From Shewanella putrefaciens (lineage in GTDB: Bacteria > Pseudomonadota > Gammaproteobacteria > Enterobacterales > Shewanellaceae), in assembly GCF_016406325.1 (NCBI RefSeq), contig NZ_CP066370.1, positions 3,534,001-3,598,000 on the forward strand: a stretch of 64,000 bases of DNA, given 5' to 3'. The notes below the pieces were generated by a model that saw only the letters and a program-made list of their open reading frames with translations, was not told where the DNA came from and searched no databases. The position numbers and the translations under genes were made by a program. Position 1 is the stretch's first letter; each line of letters starts with the position of its first letter. Shown here piece by piece: positions 46,650-55,592 of this stretch.

Positions 46650-46977
46650 CATCACCAGTCTGGACTGCCATTTCAGCTTGGATATCTGCAACCTGTTCTT
46701 TAAGCTCTTCCATCCCGCCAGCAATATCGGTATACAGTTTTACGGCTGAACGAACAATTTTCTCGCGCATCTCATCGTTGCTCAACACATAAGCAGCCGT
46801 TGCGCCAAGTAATGCACCAAGTAAAAACTGATTACTGGTATTGTTTTGTATCGCACCGAGTAGCCCCTTGCTTTTTTTGCCGCCTGCGGCACTTGCAAGT
46901 AACTCTTCAACTGTCATACCCGCTGGGATACTTCCTTGAAGTTGCTTTTTTAACTGTTTGTTTTTCTTTTTGCCCAT
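46639..46977 (-). CDS. Small YtxH-like membrane protein of the HMA operon
   Basis: A 112-residue protein with a basic N-terminus (KKKNKQLKKQ), one glycine/alanine-rich membrane segment ('FLLGALLGATAAYVL') and a helical acidic C-terminus. The layout resembles YtxH-type proteins. GAGGTATCG precedes the ATG. It ends inside the start of the P-type ATPase gene. I do not recognise a function. Confidence 0.75.
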   Translation of the reverse strand: MGKKKNKQLKKQLQGSIPAGMTVEELLASAAGGKKSKGLLGAIQNNTSNQFLLGALLGATAAYVLSNDEMREKIVRSAVKLYTDIAGGMEELKEQVADIQAEMAVQTGDDEQ

Positions 46978-46994
46978 GGTTCGATACCTCGTTA

Positions 46995-47273
46995 TTAATC
47001 CTTGATGAGTAATTCAATACTTGCGATACCTGCGCCACCACCCAATAGCAATAACAGCGCCTGCTCATACTCTTTCACTTCTACCGCATTCGCGACCCCC
47101 ATGCCCACCGCAGTCGCGACACCACCCTGTAAGGCACGTTTCAGCACTTTTTTTGCTTTAGGCTTGGACTTTTTCTTTTTAGCGCCATCCGTCTGTTGCA
47201 GCGCAGTGAGTAATGCTGCGGCCACGGCTCCACGAATAAAAAAATTACTTAACTCATTGGTTTTTAGTGTCAT
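46995..47273 (-). CDS. Small glycine-zipper membrane protein of the HMA operon
   Basis: A 92-residue protein with an N-terminal hydrophobic 'FFIRGAVAAALLTALQ', a lysine-rich stretch (KKKKSKPKAKKVLKRAL), and two glycine-rich membrane stretches ('GGVATAVGMGVANAV' and 'LLLLLGGGAGIASIE'). The start overlaps the upstream gene by 20 bp and has GGAGTCAGGAG ahead. Function unknown; membrane or vesicle association is likely. Confidence 0.7.
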   Translation of the reverse strand: MTLKTNELSNFFIRGAVAAALLTALQQTDGAKKKKSKPKAKKVLKRALQGGVATAVGMGVANAVEVKEYEQALLLLLGGGAGIASIELLIKD

Positions 47274-47502
47274 CTCCTGACTCCTCAGTTTGAGATTTCA
47301 CCTCTTCTGCGTTATCAGTTGCTTCGAGTTTATGTCGCAATTTAGCCGATGTTTGCTCTAATGATTCGAGGCTCGACGCCGTTGACTCATAAAGTTTCTT
47401 CTGCGCTCGCTTAACATAAGCTTTACTATTACTTTTTTGCGCCAGTTTAACCAAGGTCGCGCCAGTAGCAGCACCGAGTAATAAGGTTAATATTGGATTC
47501 AT
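47254..47502 (-). CDS. Small membrane-anchored protein of the HMA operon
   Basis: An 82-residue protein with one N-terminal glycine-containing hydrophobic segment ('LTLLLGAATGATLVKLA') and a charged helical tail. An AAGGAG ribosome site precedes the ATG. Its 3' end overlaps the next gene, showing tight coupling. No family recognised. Confidence 0.7.
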   Translation of the reverse strand: MNPILTLLLGAATGATLVKLAQKSNSKAYVKRAQKKLYESTASSLESLEQTSAKLRHKLEATDNAEEVKSQTEESGDDTKNQ

Positions 47503-47538
47503 TTATCTCTCCTTTGAACAAAAGCAACGGAATGAGTG

Positions 47539-47883
47539 TTAGGTATTTTGCATCTTAAACCACTGAAAATGCTGTTCTACTTCATCTAACAAAGCGATGA
47601 CATTGGGTTTATCTTCCGCTTTCAACAACGATTCCCACAATGATGCACTGAGCACTTTAGTGTCATACTCCACAACACACGAACGGGCTAACATATTAGG
47701 GCGTATCGACTTAACCCCAGGTATTGACTCCATAAATCGAAGTAACTGTTGTGTGTGCTTAAACCCCTTTAAATTCAAATTATCGGGAAGATGGCTTTTT
47801 AGTTTGAATCGGATCCTGCCCGGTACATGGTGAGCAACGAGAATGTGTTCAGTCAGCTCTCGCAATTTTTCAAGTTTATTCAT
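47539..47883 (-). CDS. HMA-like (HMA2-type) protein without CxxC
   Basis: A 114-residue protein. 'ILVAHHVPGRIRFKLKSHL', then 'MESIPGVKSIRPNMLARSCVVEYD' follow the beta-alpha-beta pattern of an HMA fold, with 'HHVPGR' where metal-binding CxxC usually sits. It resembles the domain called HMA2. Similar folds occur in the ATPase and in the upstream protein of this operon. It starts 20 bp after the upstream gene with no clear ribosome site. Confidence 0.75.
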   Translation of the reverse strand: MNKLEKLRELTEHILVAHHVPGRIRFKLKSHLPDNLNLKGFKHTQQLLRFMESIPGVKSIRPNMLARSCVVEYDTKVLSASLWESLLKAEDKPNVIALLDEVEQHFQWFKMQNT

Positions 47884-47903
47884 GCAATATCATCAATGGG
47901 TGA

Positions 47904-48359
47904 CTAACGAAAAGTATTCTTACGGTGAATGAATACATGGGTTGCCGCCGCGGCAACAAAACACCATCCCGTAATGGCATGCCAGCGTTTAAATCCGGAA
48001 TACACAAGCCCAATGGATAATGGCAGGCTAATAATGGCGGCGGTTTTGGCGACTCGATTAATATCTCGACGCCGAGCATGTTTTCTAGGACGTGAAATTT
48101 GATGCTGGTTTACATCTAATGCGATGGGCGCCTCAACCTGCCCCACGAAATTCTCTATCAACTGCGTTAGTTTTTGTTCCATTTCAGCCTTAGGATATGA
48201 CGGCTGATAGGTGAGAATAAGACTGCGCGCAGACCAATTAACCCGAACCGCCAGTGTTTCGGGCAACGCTTCGAGTTGCTGTTGCAACAGGCTTAAGCAG
48301 GTTAACTTTTCGGCGGGCATTCTAAGACGCAAACGGCCATTCACTGATGACACTATCAT
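47904..48359 (-). CDS. HMA-like membrane protein, first gene of the operon
   Basis: A 151-residue protein. The N-terminal 70 residues ('VSSVNGRLRLRMPAEKL' and 'AVRVNWSARSLILTYQP') look like an HMA2-type domain without CxxC. The C-terminus has two hydrophobic segments ('TAAIISLPLSIGLVYSGF' and 'ITGWCFVAAAATHVFIH'). ATG at 48359 lies at the start of homology; an upstream ATG at 48425 is possible. Function unknown. Confidence 0.7.
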   Translation of the reverse strand: MIVSSVNGRLRLRMPAEKLTCLSLLQQQLEALPETLAVRVNWSARSLILTYQPSYPKAEMEQKLTQLIENFVGQVEAPIALDVNQHQISRPRKHARRRDINRVAKTAAIISLPLSIGLVYSGFKRWHAITGWCFVAAAATHVFIHRKNTFR

Positions 48360-48532
48360 GTTGGTATCCCAACCTAGATAAAATCCATATCGAACAGAAT
48401 AAAGCAGCCCAATATTTGTGGGCAATAGCCTGTTACATCACAACATTGATGTAAGTCATAAATATGGAACATTTATTTTAAGTGGGCCTGAAGCCTAATG
48501 CGGGAATTCAAATTCTTTAAGGTGAAGCCATA

Positions 48533-48560
48533 AAAAAAGCGAACCCTAGAGTTCGCTTTA
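48533..48560 (-). terminator. Terminator of ycaO
   Basis: Minus-strand stem AAAGCGAAC / GTTCGCTTT followed by a run of seven T. Confidence 0.85.
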
Positions 48561-48589
48561 GATACTGAGTTATCAATCAATAAATCAGG

Positions 48590-50776
48590 TTAATTAACCA
48601 TTTTAGCTTTACGGGCTTGATGCAGTTTTTTATAGCTTTCAATAAGCCTTAAATGCGGCTCAATACCCTCAAGTTGCATACTGGTCTTGGTTAGTCCGCT
48701 AAAGCGCACTTTACCCGTGACACTGCCAACCACCTCATTCATCACTTCCTCACCAAACATACGGGTGAAATTATGGATAAAGTCTTCGAGTTCGAGGTCT
48801 TCATCTAAGGTCACTTCCAGCACGGCATTCATCGCTTGGTAGAACAAACCACGTTTAACCGTGTTATCGTTAAATTGCAGGAACTCACCGACCAACTCAA
48901 GGGCCTCTTCATGCTCACCGAGTGCCAAATAAATCAATATTTTCAGCTCGATAATTGTCAACTTACCCCACACGGTATTTTCATCAAATACAATGCCGAT
49001 CAGGGTACGAATATCCGTGTAGTTATCGAGTTGGCTTTCTTCTAAACGGTTAACCAAATTAGCCAGTTGTTTAGTGCTTAATGAATGCAGATTTAAGATA
49101 TCTTCACGGTACGCCAACGCCTTGTTGGTGTTGTCCCAAATCAAGTCATCAACAGGATAAATCTCAGAATAATCAGGCACAAGAATACGACAGGCCGAGG
49201 CGCCTAAATCGGTAAACTCAGCAATATACACCTCTTTCCCTAGGTCTTCTAAGATGCCGAATAAGCGTTCCGCTTCTTCTTCGTTAGTGCCGGAGAAATC
49301 CCATTCGCAGAACTCATAGTCATGCTTGCTGCTAAAAAAGCGCCATGAAATCACGCCCGTTGAGTCGATAAAGTGCTCAACAAAGTTTTCAGGCTCAGTC
49401 ACCGCCATACTGTTAAAAGTGGGTTTTGGCACATCGTTTAACCCTTCAAAACTGCGACCTTGCAGCAATTCCGTTAGGCTGCGCTCTAACGCCACTTCAA
49501 AGCTTGGGTGCGCGCCGAAAGAGGCAAATACACCACCGGTTTTCGGATTCATCAAAGTGACACACATTACCGGGAACTGGCCGCCGAGTGAGGCATCTTT
49601 TACCACCACGGGGAAACCTTGTTCTTCTAAACCGTTAATGCCAGCCAAAATGCTAGGGTATTTTTCCAGCACAGACATAGGCACATCGGGCAAGACAATT
49701 TCTTGCTCAATGATTTGGCGTTTAACGGCACGTTCAAAAATTTCTGATAAACACTGCACATGGGCTTCGTTAAGGTTATTCCCCGCGCTCATACCATTGC
49801 TTAAGAAGAGGTTTTCAATCAGGTTTGACGGGAAGTAAACCGTTTCACCGTCGGATTTACGGGTATAAGGAATCGCACAGATACCGCGCTTAATATTGCC
49901 CGAATTGGTGTCAATCAAGTGCGAGCCGCAAAGCTCCTCATCTGGGTTATAAATCTCTAAACAATAGTCATCCAAAATACCCGCTGGCAGCGAATCGTCT
50001 TCTTCTAATGCAAACCACTTTTCATTGGGGTAATGCACAAATTCGCTATTGGCGATCTCAACGCCAAAGAACTGATCGTTATAGAAAAAGTTATTGTTTA
50101 ACCGCTCAATAAACTCACCGAGTGCCGAGCACAGCGCGCTTTCTTTGGTTGCGCCTTTGCCATTGGTAAAACACATTGGCGAGGCTGCGTCGCGGATATG
50201 CAGTGACCACACGTTCGGCACAATATTGCGCCAGGATGAGATTTCAATCTTCATGCCTAGATCGGCGAGCATCGCCGTCATATTGGCAATGGTCTGCTCC
50301 AGCGGTAAATCTTTACCCAAGATATAAGTGCTGCTCTCACCCTCTGGATGCCCCATCAGCATAGCGTTTGCATCGGCATCGAGGTTTTCAACGGTTTCAA
50401 TCTTAAATTCTGGCCCCGTTTGTACCACTTTTTTAACGGTACAACGGTCAATCGAGCGCAAAATACCTTCGCGATCTTTATCGGAAATATCTTCGGGTAG
50501 CTCAACCTGAATTTGGAAAATCTGGTTATAGCGATCTTCAGGATCAACAATATTATTTTGCGACAGGCGAATATTATCCGTTGGAATATCACGGGCTTTG
50601 CAATATACCTTCACGAAATAGGCCGCACACAGGGCTGATGACGCTAAAAAATAATCAAACGGACTAGGGGCAGAACCATCACCTTTGTAGCGGATCGGCT
50701 GATCGGCGGTCACGGTAAAATCATCAAACTTGGCTTCAAGTCTAAGATTGTCGAGAAAATTAACTTTGATTTCCAT
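48590..50776 (-). CDS. ycaO: OsmC-YcaO fusion protein
   Basis: A 728-residue protein. Residues 1-140 are an OsmC-like domain, including 'FDYFLASSALCAAYFV' and 'RSIDRCTVKK' with the two expected Cys. From about 165 a YcaO ATP-binding domain begins ('KGATKESALCSALGEFIERLN', 'SEIFERAVKRQ'), and the C-terminal 150 residues are helical. E. coli YcaO is linked to beta-methylthiolation of ribosomal protein S12; YcaO enzymes activate amide backbones with ATP. The domain order is usual for long gammaproteobacterial YcaO proteins. Confidence 0.9.
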   Translation of the reverse strand: MEIKVNFLDNLRLEAKFDDFTVTADQPIRYKGDGSAPSPFDYFLASSALCAAYFVKVYCKARDIPTDNIRLSQNNIVDPEDRYNQIFQIQVELPEDISDKDREGILRSIDRCTVKKVVQTGPEFKIETVENLDADANAMLMGHPEGESSTYILGKDLPLEQTIANMTAMLADLGMKIEISSWRNIVPNVWSLHIRDAASPMCFTNGKGATKESALCSALGEFIERLNNNFFYNDQFFGVEIANSEFVHYPNEKWFALEEDDSLPAGILDDYCLEIYNPDEELCGSHLIDTNSGNIKRGICAIPYTRKSDGETVYFPSNLIENLFLSNGMSAGNNLNEAHVQCLSEIFERAVKRQIIEQEIVLPDVPMSVLEKYPSILAGINGLEEQGFPVVVKDASLGGQFPVMCVTLMNPKTGGVFASFGAHPSFEVALERSLTELLQGRSFEGLNDVPKPTFNSMAVTEPENFVEHFIDSTGVISWRFFSSKHDYEFCEWDFSGTNEEEAERLFGILEDLGKEVYIAEFTDLGASACRILVPDYSEIYPVDDLIWDNTNKALAYREDILNLHSLSTKQLANLVNRLEESQLDNYTDIRTLIGIVFDENTVWGKLTIIELKILIYLALGEHEEALELVGEFLQFNDNTVKRGLFYQAMNAVLEVTLDEDLELEDFIHNFTRMFGEEVMNEVVGSVTGKVRFSGLTKTSMQLEGIEPHLRLIESYKKLHQARKAKMVN

Positions 50777-51068
50777 TGAATATGATTTCCACTAAATATG
50801 TGAGTCTGTAGCAGCCATTAACCAAGACGCTTCATCGGTAATGAGTCATTAGGGGTGAATTATCGGTGTTTTTCGCCCATTAGTCTTGGGTTAATTATGT
50901 TAAACAAATTCGACGAGGGATTTACAGGGGTAAACCTGTCATCAAGGTAAGCTAAAAGCAGGCTTTTAGTCGGAGTATGACAATTTTGTTAACCTCAGCA
51001 CTAAGAAAGAGAGAATATTAGCTATACTCCCCGCAGTAAAAGCGATGTTCATCTTGGAGTATTCAGAT

Positions 51069-52733
51069 ATGCCTCATTTTAGTCTACGTAATAAACTACT
51101 ATTATTATCGCTGTTCCCCCTGCTCTTTACTTTATGTGTCCTAATGACTGTCACTTACTATGTCGAGCAAGACGCCCTCGCCGATGAAGTCACTATCTTT
51201 AGAACGAAACTGATTGGCGAGCGTAAAGCACAAATCAAAGAAGCAACCGAAATTGCCGCCGGGATAATACAATACCAACTGTCGTTAAAGGAAAATGGCA
51301 ACGTAAACCAAGCACTGCGTGATATTCGTTTTGGTAGTGCAGGCTACTTTTTTATCTATGATTCCCAAGGCAAGAACCTCTTCCACGCCGTGATGCCCAA
51401 CCTCGAAGGGCAAAATAAAATCGATATGACAGATCCTCGCGGCACAAAAATTATTGTCGGTTTACTCGATGCCGCTAAAAATGGCGATGGCAACTTCTCC
51501 TTTTATTTTGAAAAACCTAACACCAAGGAGCAAATAGAAAAACTCGGTTACTCCATGATGATCCCAGGCACTGACTGGATGTTAGGTACTGGAGCCTATA
51601 TTGATGATATCGACGCGGTCGTTGAGGATTATCGCGCCACCGCAACGGAGCAAATGATGAGTAAATCATTTGCAATTCTGTTGATTGCGCTTGTCCTTGC
51701 TGGCATCACCGCTTTTATCATCATGATCACAACCCATCGTATGGTCACACCGATTAAAAATATGGCCGATAACCTAAACGATATAGCCAAAGGCGAAGGC
51801 GATTTAACCAAGCGCCTTACCGTCAAAGGGGAAGATGAAATCGCCAAACTCGGTCAATCGTTTAACCTGTTTGTCGATAAACTTCAAACCATCATAGGCG
51901 ATGTCGCCAGTGCAACGGCCAAAGTTAAATCGGCAGCGAATGCGATTCATGACCAAACCAAAGCCATGTCGAGCCAGCTTATCAGCCATAACAATGAAAC
52001 AGACCAAGTGGTAACGGCCATTACTGAAATGTCATCCACAGCAAGCGAAGTGGCACAAAATACCACCCAAGTGGCGGAAGCAACCCAAGCCGCAACAGGT
52101 GATGTCGCCAACGCTCAGCGTTGTGTCGATGCCTCATTAGAGGAAATTGCAGGCTTGATGGAGCAAATCAATAATGCCGCGGGTAGTATTCAATCCTTAA
52201 GCGAACAGTCTAAAAAAATCAACAACGTGCTGTCAGTGATCGGTGGTATTGCTGAGCAAACAAACCTATTGGCATTAAATGCTGCTATCGAAGCGGCCCG
52301 CGCGGGTGAGCAAGGTCGAGGTTTTGCCGTGGTGGCCGATGAAGTGCGTAACTTAGCGAGCCGCACCCAATCAAGCACATTAGAAATCAATGAAATGCTC
52401 TCTGAACTGCACAAACTTGTCGCACAGGCCGTAAAAACAATGGAAGAAAGTCAGCAAAGCTGCGTGCGCTCGGTAGACTCTTCTCGCGCTATCTCTGAAA
52501 GCCTTGGCTCAGTCACATCGGCAGTCACAGCAATCAACGATATGAGTACCCAAATTGCCACCGCAGCAACGGAGCAAAGCTCTGTCACCGAAGAAATTAA
52601 CCGTAATGTGTACGCCATCCAAGAGATTGTGAATGAGCTACTCCACTCTAGCGAAGATGCCGCCAGAGTGAGCCAAACCGTATCACAGGAAGGAACAAAC
52701 TTAGGTAAGCTCGTCGGTCAGTTTAAAATTTAA
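51069..52733 (+). CDS. Methyl-accepting chemotaxis protein with Cache-type sensor
   Basis: A 554-residue chemoreceptor. A first membrane helix ('[23 protein letters not shown]') leads to a periplasmic sCache_2-like domain ('[23 protein letters not shown]' and '[15 protein letters not shown]'). A second helix ('[20 protein letters not shown]') is followed by HAMP and the signalling hairpin tip '[20 protein letters not shown]'. ATG at 51069 follows TTGGAG by 10 bases; an upstream ATG at 51045 has no ribosome site. Ligand unknown; no C-terminal pentapeptide is visible. Confidence 0.93.
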   Translation: MPHFSLRNKLLLLSLFPLLFTLCVLMTVTYYVEQDALADEVTIFRTKLIGERKAQIKEATEIAAGIIQYQLSLKENGNVNQALRDIRFGSAGYFFIYDSQGKNLFHAVMPNLEGQNKIDMTDPRGTKIIVGLLDAAKNGDGNFSFYFEKPNTKEQIEKLGYSMMIPGTDWMLGTGAYIDDIDAVVEDYRATATEQMMSKSFAILLIALVLAGITAFIIMITTHRMVTPIKNMADNLNDIAKGEGDLTKRLTVKGEDEIAKLGQSFNLFVDKLQTIIGDVASATAKVKSAANAIHDQTKAMSSQLISHNNETDQVVTAITEMSSTASEVAQNTTQVAEATQAATGDVANAQRCVDASLEEIAGLMEQINNAAGSIQSLSEQSKKINNVLSVIGGIAEQTNLLALNAAIEAARAGEQGRGFAVVADEVRNLASRTQSSTLEINEMLSELHKLVAQAVKTMEESQQSCVRSVDSSRAISESLGSVTSAVTAINDMSTQIATAATEQSSVTEEINRNVYAIQEIVNELLHSSEDAARVSQTVSQEGTNLGKLVGQFKI

Positions 52734-52743
52734 AGCTATGTCG

Positions 52744-52784
52744 CAATGGGTTGCGAAATCAGAATGAAAAGTAGCAACCCATTG
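52744..52784. terminator. Hairpin between chemoreceptor and RRF-like gene
   Basis: CAATGGGTTGC and GCAACCCATTG form an 11-bp perfect stem between convergent genes. Confidence 0.6.
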
Positions 52785-52786
52785 GT

Positions 52787-53197
52787 TTACTTAAAATGCG
52801 AAGAGTCAGCTTGAAAACGTGCCAATCTGGCCTCTGTGACAGTGCATTGAGTCAATTGCATCAACTCACCTAAGGTAATAGCAGGATTGTCTGTGATAAG
52901 CCGAATCAGCTTAGCGTCTAATGGTTCAAGTTTGTCTGCATACTGTAGCAAAGCTGACTCAAGCTTTTGAATAAGATAACGAAACGCACCATCAGCCATC
53001 AGTCGCTGCTCGGCTTGTAAATGGGCAGTGCAGGATTGGATCTTGATCGCTGCGCCAACAATGCACCAATTCCTCGAACGCCGCACACGCTTAAGCTCGC
53101 AATCATACTGAGTTGCAATCGCTTGAGCTTGTTTAACCGCCTCGCGCCCAATTCGATGAATAAGCGAGGGCAGTAAGATAGTAATGTCGTCGTTCAT
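52787..53197 (-). CDS. Ribosome-recycling-factor-like (RRF_GI-type) protein
   Basis: A 136-residue protein. 'LPSLIHRIGREAVKQAQAIATQYDCELKRVRRSRNW' matches, as I recall it, a small Vibrio/Shewanella family named after ribosome recycling factor. The C-terminus ('LITDNPAITLGELMQLTQCTVTEARLARF') resembles a small helical domain. It is not the essential frr gene. Function unproven. Confidence 0.65.
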   Translation of the reverse strand: MNDDITILLPSLIHRIGREAVKQAQAIATQYDCELKRVRRSRNWCIVGAAIKIQSCTAHLQAEQRLMADGAFRYLIQKLESALLQYADKLEPLDAKLIRLITDNPAITLGELMQLTQCTVTEARLARFQADSSHFK

Positions 53198-53461
53198 AAC
53201 GCGTGATGAATAACTGTTGGTTTATCGAATACTTTCATGGCAATTGGGTAAGGTCGGCTCGACTTAACATTCAAGCGCCATAAAATACCTAGCGCGAAAG
53301 TGTAGCACTGTATCCTATCAGGATAATAAGGTTCTCTAACAAATGCCGCCCATACTTATCCCATGCTGCGCAATCAGTCACAGTTAAAGTCTTGAGCGTT
53401 GCGCTGGGATTGCCTACAATAGCGCACGCTTTTTCACTATAGACAATGACAGATCACGACC

Positions 53462-53707
53462 ATGACCGACACAACATCATTACCAGCTTTACCGGATCGC
53501 CTTTCCGTTAACCCACGCAGCCCACACCATGTGGCAGAAATTTTCGAGCACGATATCGGTATCAAGCTCAACGGCAAAGAGCGTTTTGATGTCGAAGAAT
53601 ATTGCATCAGTGAAGGTTGGGTAAAAGTGCCAAGCAAATCCTTAGACCGTCGCGGCCAACCTCTTTTGCTCACAGTAAAAGGCACTGTTGAAGCGTTTTA
53701 TCGTTAA
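53462..53707 (+). CDS. DUF3297 family protein
   Basis: An 81-residue protein. 'LPDRLSVNPRSPHHVAEIFEHDIGIKLNGKERFDVEEYCISEGWV' is characteristic of DUF3297, a conserved small family of unknown function. A near copy of its last 20 codons and terminator is found about 1 kb downstream. Confidence 0.9.
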   Translation: MTDTTSLPALPDRLSVNPRSPHHVAEIFEHDIGIKLNGKERFDVEEYCISEGWVKVPSKSLDRRGQPLLLTVKGTVEAFYR

Positions 53708-53773
53708 GCCGTTAAGCCTTAGCGCAATAGCGGGATCATAAAAACGGCCAATTAGATTGGCCGTTTTTGTTTG
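53635..53773 (+). repeat. DUF3297 3'-end repeat, copy 1
   Basis: The last codons of the DUF3297 gene and its terminator (AAAACGGCCAATTAGATTGGCCGTTTTT) recur at 54657-54790 with clear but imperfect identity. The two copies flank the toxin-tail / SUKH segment. Confidence 0.85.
53741..53768 (+). terminator. DUF3297 terminator
   Basis: AACGGCCAA and TTGGCCGTT form a stem with A and T runs, shortly after the stop at 53707. Confidence 0.85.
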
Positions 53774-53944
53774 CCCAGCAGCAAATGATACTAATTCAAT
53801 ACTACTTGCTGAAACTGCACGAGTGCAGTTAACTACCATTCGGAACAGCTATCCAGTCGGTTTTTGGCGAAATGGATTAAATCAAACAGCAGTATGCATG
53901 TCTACTTATTTGAATATCATCAAGTTTATTTGGGGATTGGCTAG

Positions 53945-54097
53945 ATAAAAGCGTTAGAAAGAGGAGAAATAGTTGATGTCTCGGTAACTCCAATATATAA
54001 AGGTCCTTCCAGAATACCGGCAGGTATAACAGTGAATGCTCAAGGTAGTGGTGGTTTCTTTGAAAACATTACTCTTCTTAATCCTCGTGGAATGTAG
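53945..54097 (+). pseudogene. Headless C-terminal tail of a polymorphic toxin
   Basis: An open frame without a start, closed upstream by TAG, encodes about 50 residues ending 'ITLLNPRGM'. Its core, 'VDVSVTPIYKGPSRIPAGIT' followed by 'VNAQGSGGFF', looks like the end of a DNA/RNA non-specific nuclease toxin tip on Rhs/Cdi-type proteins. Only the tail is present. The SUKH gene starts 3 bp after its stop. Confidence 0.65.
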
Positions 54098-54100
54098 ATC

Positions 54101-54631
54101 ATGACCCTATCTGTATTAAATAGCATTTTAACTCCCCCTAACTTCCCTAATGACTCTGGGATTGGTAACGTTTGGCCTTCTATAGATGAAGATCTTAGTT
54201 TTCCCAGTGATTACATTGCGTTTATTAATCATTATGGCACAGGAAGAATTGCCGATTTTATTGCGATATTCAATCCATTTACTAAAAATTATGATCTTGA
54301 TTTTTTTGAGCAGAAGAAAACAATTATTGAGGATTTCAATTACCTTAATAATGAAGACCCAGAGTATTTTAAATATAACCTCTATCCAAAAATTAATGGC
54401 CTTTTACCAATAGGCGTAACGGATAATGGTGATTACATATTTTGGGTTGTTTCCGATCTAAAAGACAGTGATACATGGGGCACAGCAATAATCGCATCTA
54501 GATCGCCAGATGTAGAATATTTTGATGAAAATATAACCTCTCTATTGTCTGGTTTATTGTTAAGAAAAATCAGATCAGGATCATTACCTAATAGTTTCCC
54601 TCCTAAAAATATTGCCTTTGAAAAAATTTAA
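54101..54631 (+). CDS. SUKH (SMI1/KNR4) family immunity protein
   Basis: A 176-residue acidic protein. 'FPSDYIAFINHYGTGRIADFIAIFNPF' and 'LLPIGVTDNGDYIFWVV' are the SMI1/KNR4 fold hallmarks. SUKH proteins neutralise nuclease toxins of polymorphic systems. It lies directly after a toxin tail, the usual toxin-immunity order, but the toxin body is gone. It is AT-rich compared with the flanks. Confidence 0.85.
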   Translation: MTLSVLNSILTPPNFPNDSGIGNVWPSIDEDLSFPSDYIAFINHYGTGRIADFIAIFNPFTKNYDLDFFEQKKTIIEDFNYLNNEDPEYFKYNLYPKINGLLPIGVTDNGDYIFWVVSDLKDSDTWGTAIIASRSPDVEYFDENITSLLSGLLLRKIRSGSLPNSFPPKNIAFEKI

Positions 54632-55102
54632 ACAAAAAATAAATGGTCATCCGCAATAAATCATTGGACTGTCTCGGCCAACCACTGCTACTCGCAGTAA
54701 AAGGCACAGTTGAAGCGTTTTATCGTTAAGCTTTAGCGCAAAGAGCGGGAGCATAACAACGGCCAATCTGATCGGCCGTTTTTATTTGCCTACCTAACAC
54801 CGAAGTTTCAACCTTATATTTATCTTCCGCCAAATGATCACAAGTTGTTATTTAAAATAAGCTTTTGTGACAAAACGCATTGATTAAACCGTATCGTGCA
54901 GGTTAAAGTGTGGCCACTGAGGGAAAACATAGAGCCACACTCGAACACCAATATCGAGCACGCTATTTAGGGATGAAGAAACAAATAAGTTATCTGCCTC
55001 ACCCCTCTTAACAGCCACCTCTGTCACCCAGCTAAATCAGCACAGGAGAAGCCTGTGTAAGTAATGGAATTAATGCTAAACCTTTTGATTTCAAGGATGT
55101 AA
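54632..55102. other. 471-bp region after the SUKH gene
   Basis: It holds the second DUF3297 tail with its terminator, then a hairpin GTGTGGC / GCCACAC at about 54908-54940, and no gene until the NERD-like fragment. Confidence 0.5.
54657..54790 (+). repeat. DUF3297 3'-end repeat, copy 2
   Basis: Codons for the DUF3297 end ('LAVKGTVEAFYR' in frame) and a terminator-like AACGGCCAATCTGATCGGCC follow the SUKH gene. It lacks the 5' two thirds of the gene. Confidence 0.85.
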
Positions 55103-55513
55103 ATGGCAGATTTTACTAGCAATCTTTTATCGGTAGTGATCATCCTCTCCAGCATGTTTGTCACTATTGGAGTGATGTGCGCGCAGAACAAACACGGGCG
55201 ATTAAACTTCCCCTCGTGGACAGAAACCAACTCCATAGAACAAGCGCAGCGCCAAGCACTCTTGTTAAGAGAACGGGTCAGCCAATGGTTAACCAAGGCC
55301 ACAGGAACACCAGTATCCTCAACCCCAGTACTCGTATTCCCCGGCTGGTATGTCACAAGTCAATCGAAACCACCGTTCCCGATCGTTAACCACAAACAAT
55401 TAGTCGGCACTATACCAACACTTAAAACCCAAGCACTTACCCAACAACAAGTCGACTCCATCATCTACCAAGTCGCCCAAAGATGTCTAAGCAAAAGCGA
55501 AGTGGGGAAATGA
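55103..55513 (+). CDS. NERD-domain-like protein, apparently truncated
   Basis: A 136-residue protein with an N-terminal membrane segment ('LSSMFVTIGVMCA'), then 'QAQRQALLLRERVSQWLTKATGTPVSSTPVLVFPGW', which resembles the C-terminal half of NERD (nuclease-related) proteins. The catalytic core expected before it is absent, so it may be a fused remnant. AAGGATGTAA precedes the ATG, so it may still be translated. Confidence 0.6.
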   Translation: MADFTSNLLSVVIILSSMFVTIGVMCAQNKHGRLNFPSWTETNSIEQAQRQALLLRERVSQWLTKATGTPVSSTPVLVFPGWYVTSQSKPPFPIVNHKQLVGTIPTLKTQALTQQQVDSIIYQVAQRCLSKSEVGK

Positions 55514-55592
55514 TAGGTATACGAGATGTAGCTCAACTTTAATGGGAAATAGAATATAAATAACTATATTTAACTTAGGAAGTTATAATGTT

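Noticed and set aside
53757..53948. A 63-codon plus-strand frame after DUF3297
   Set aside because: It starts in the terminator stem of DUF3297 and shows no domain or ribosome site. It may be degraded toxin-gene sequence but I cannot support that.
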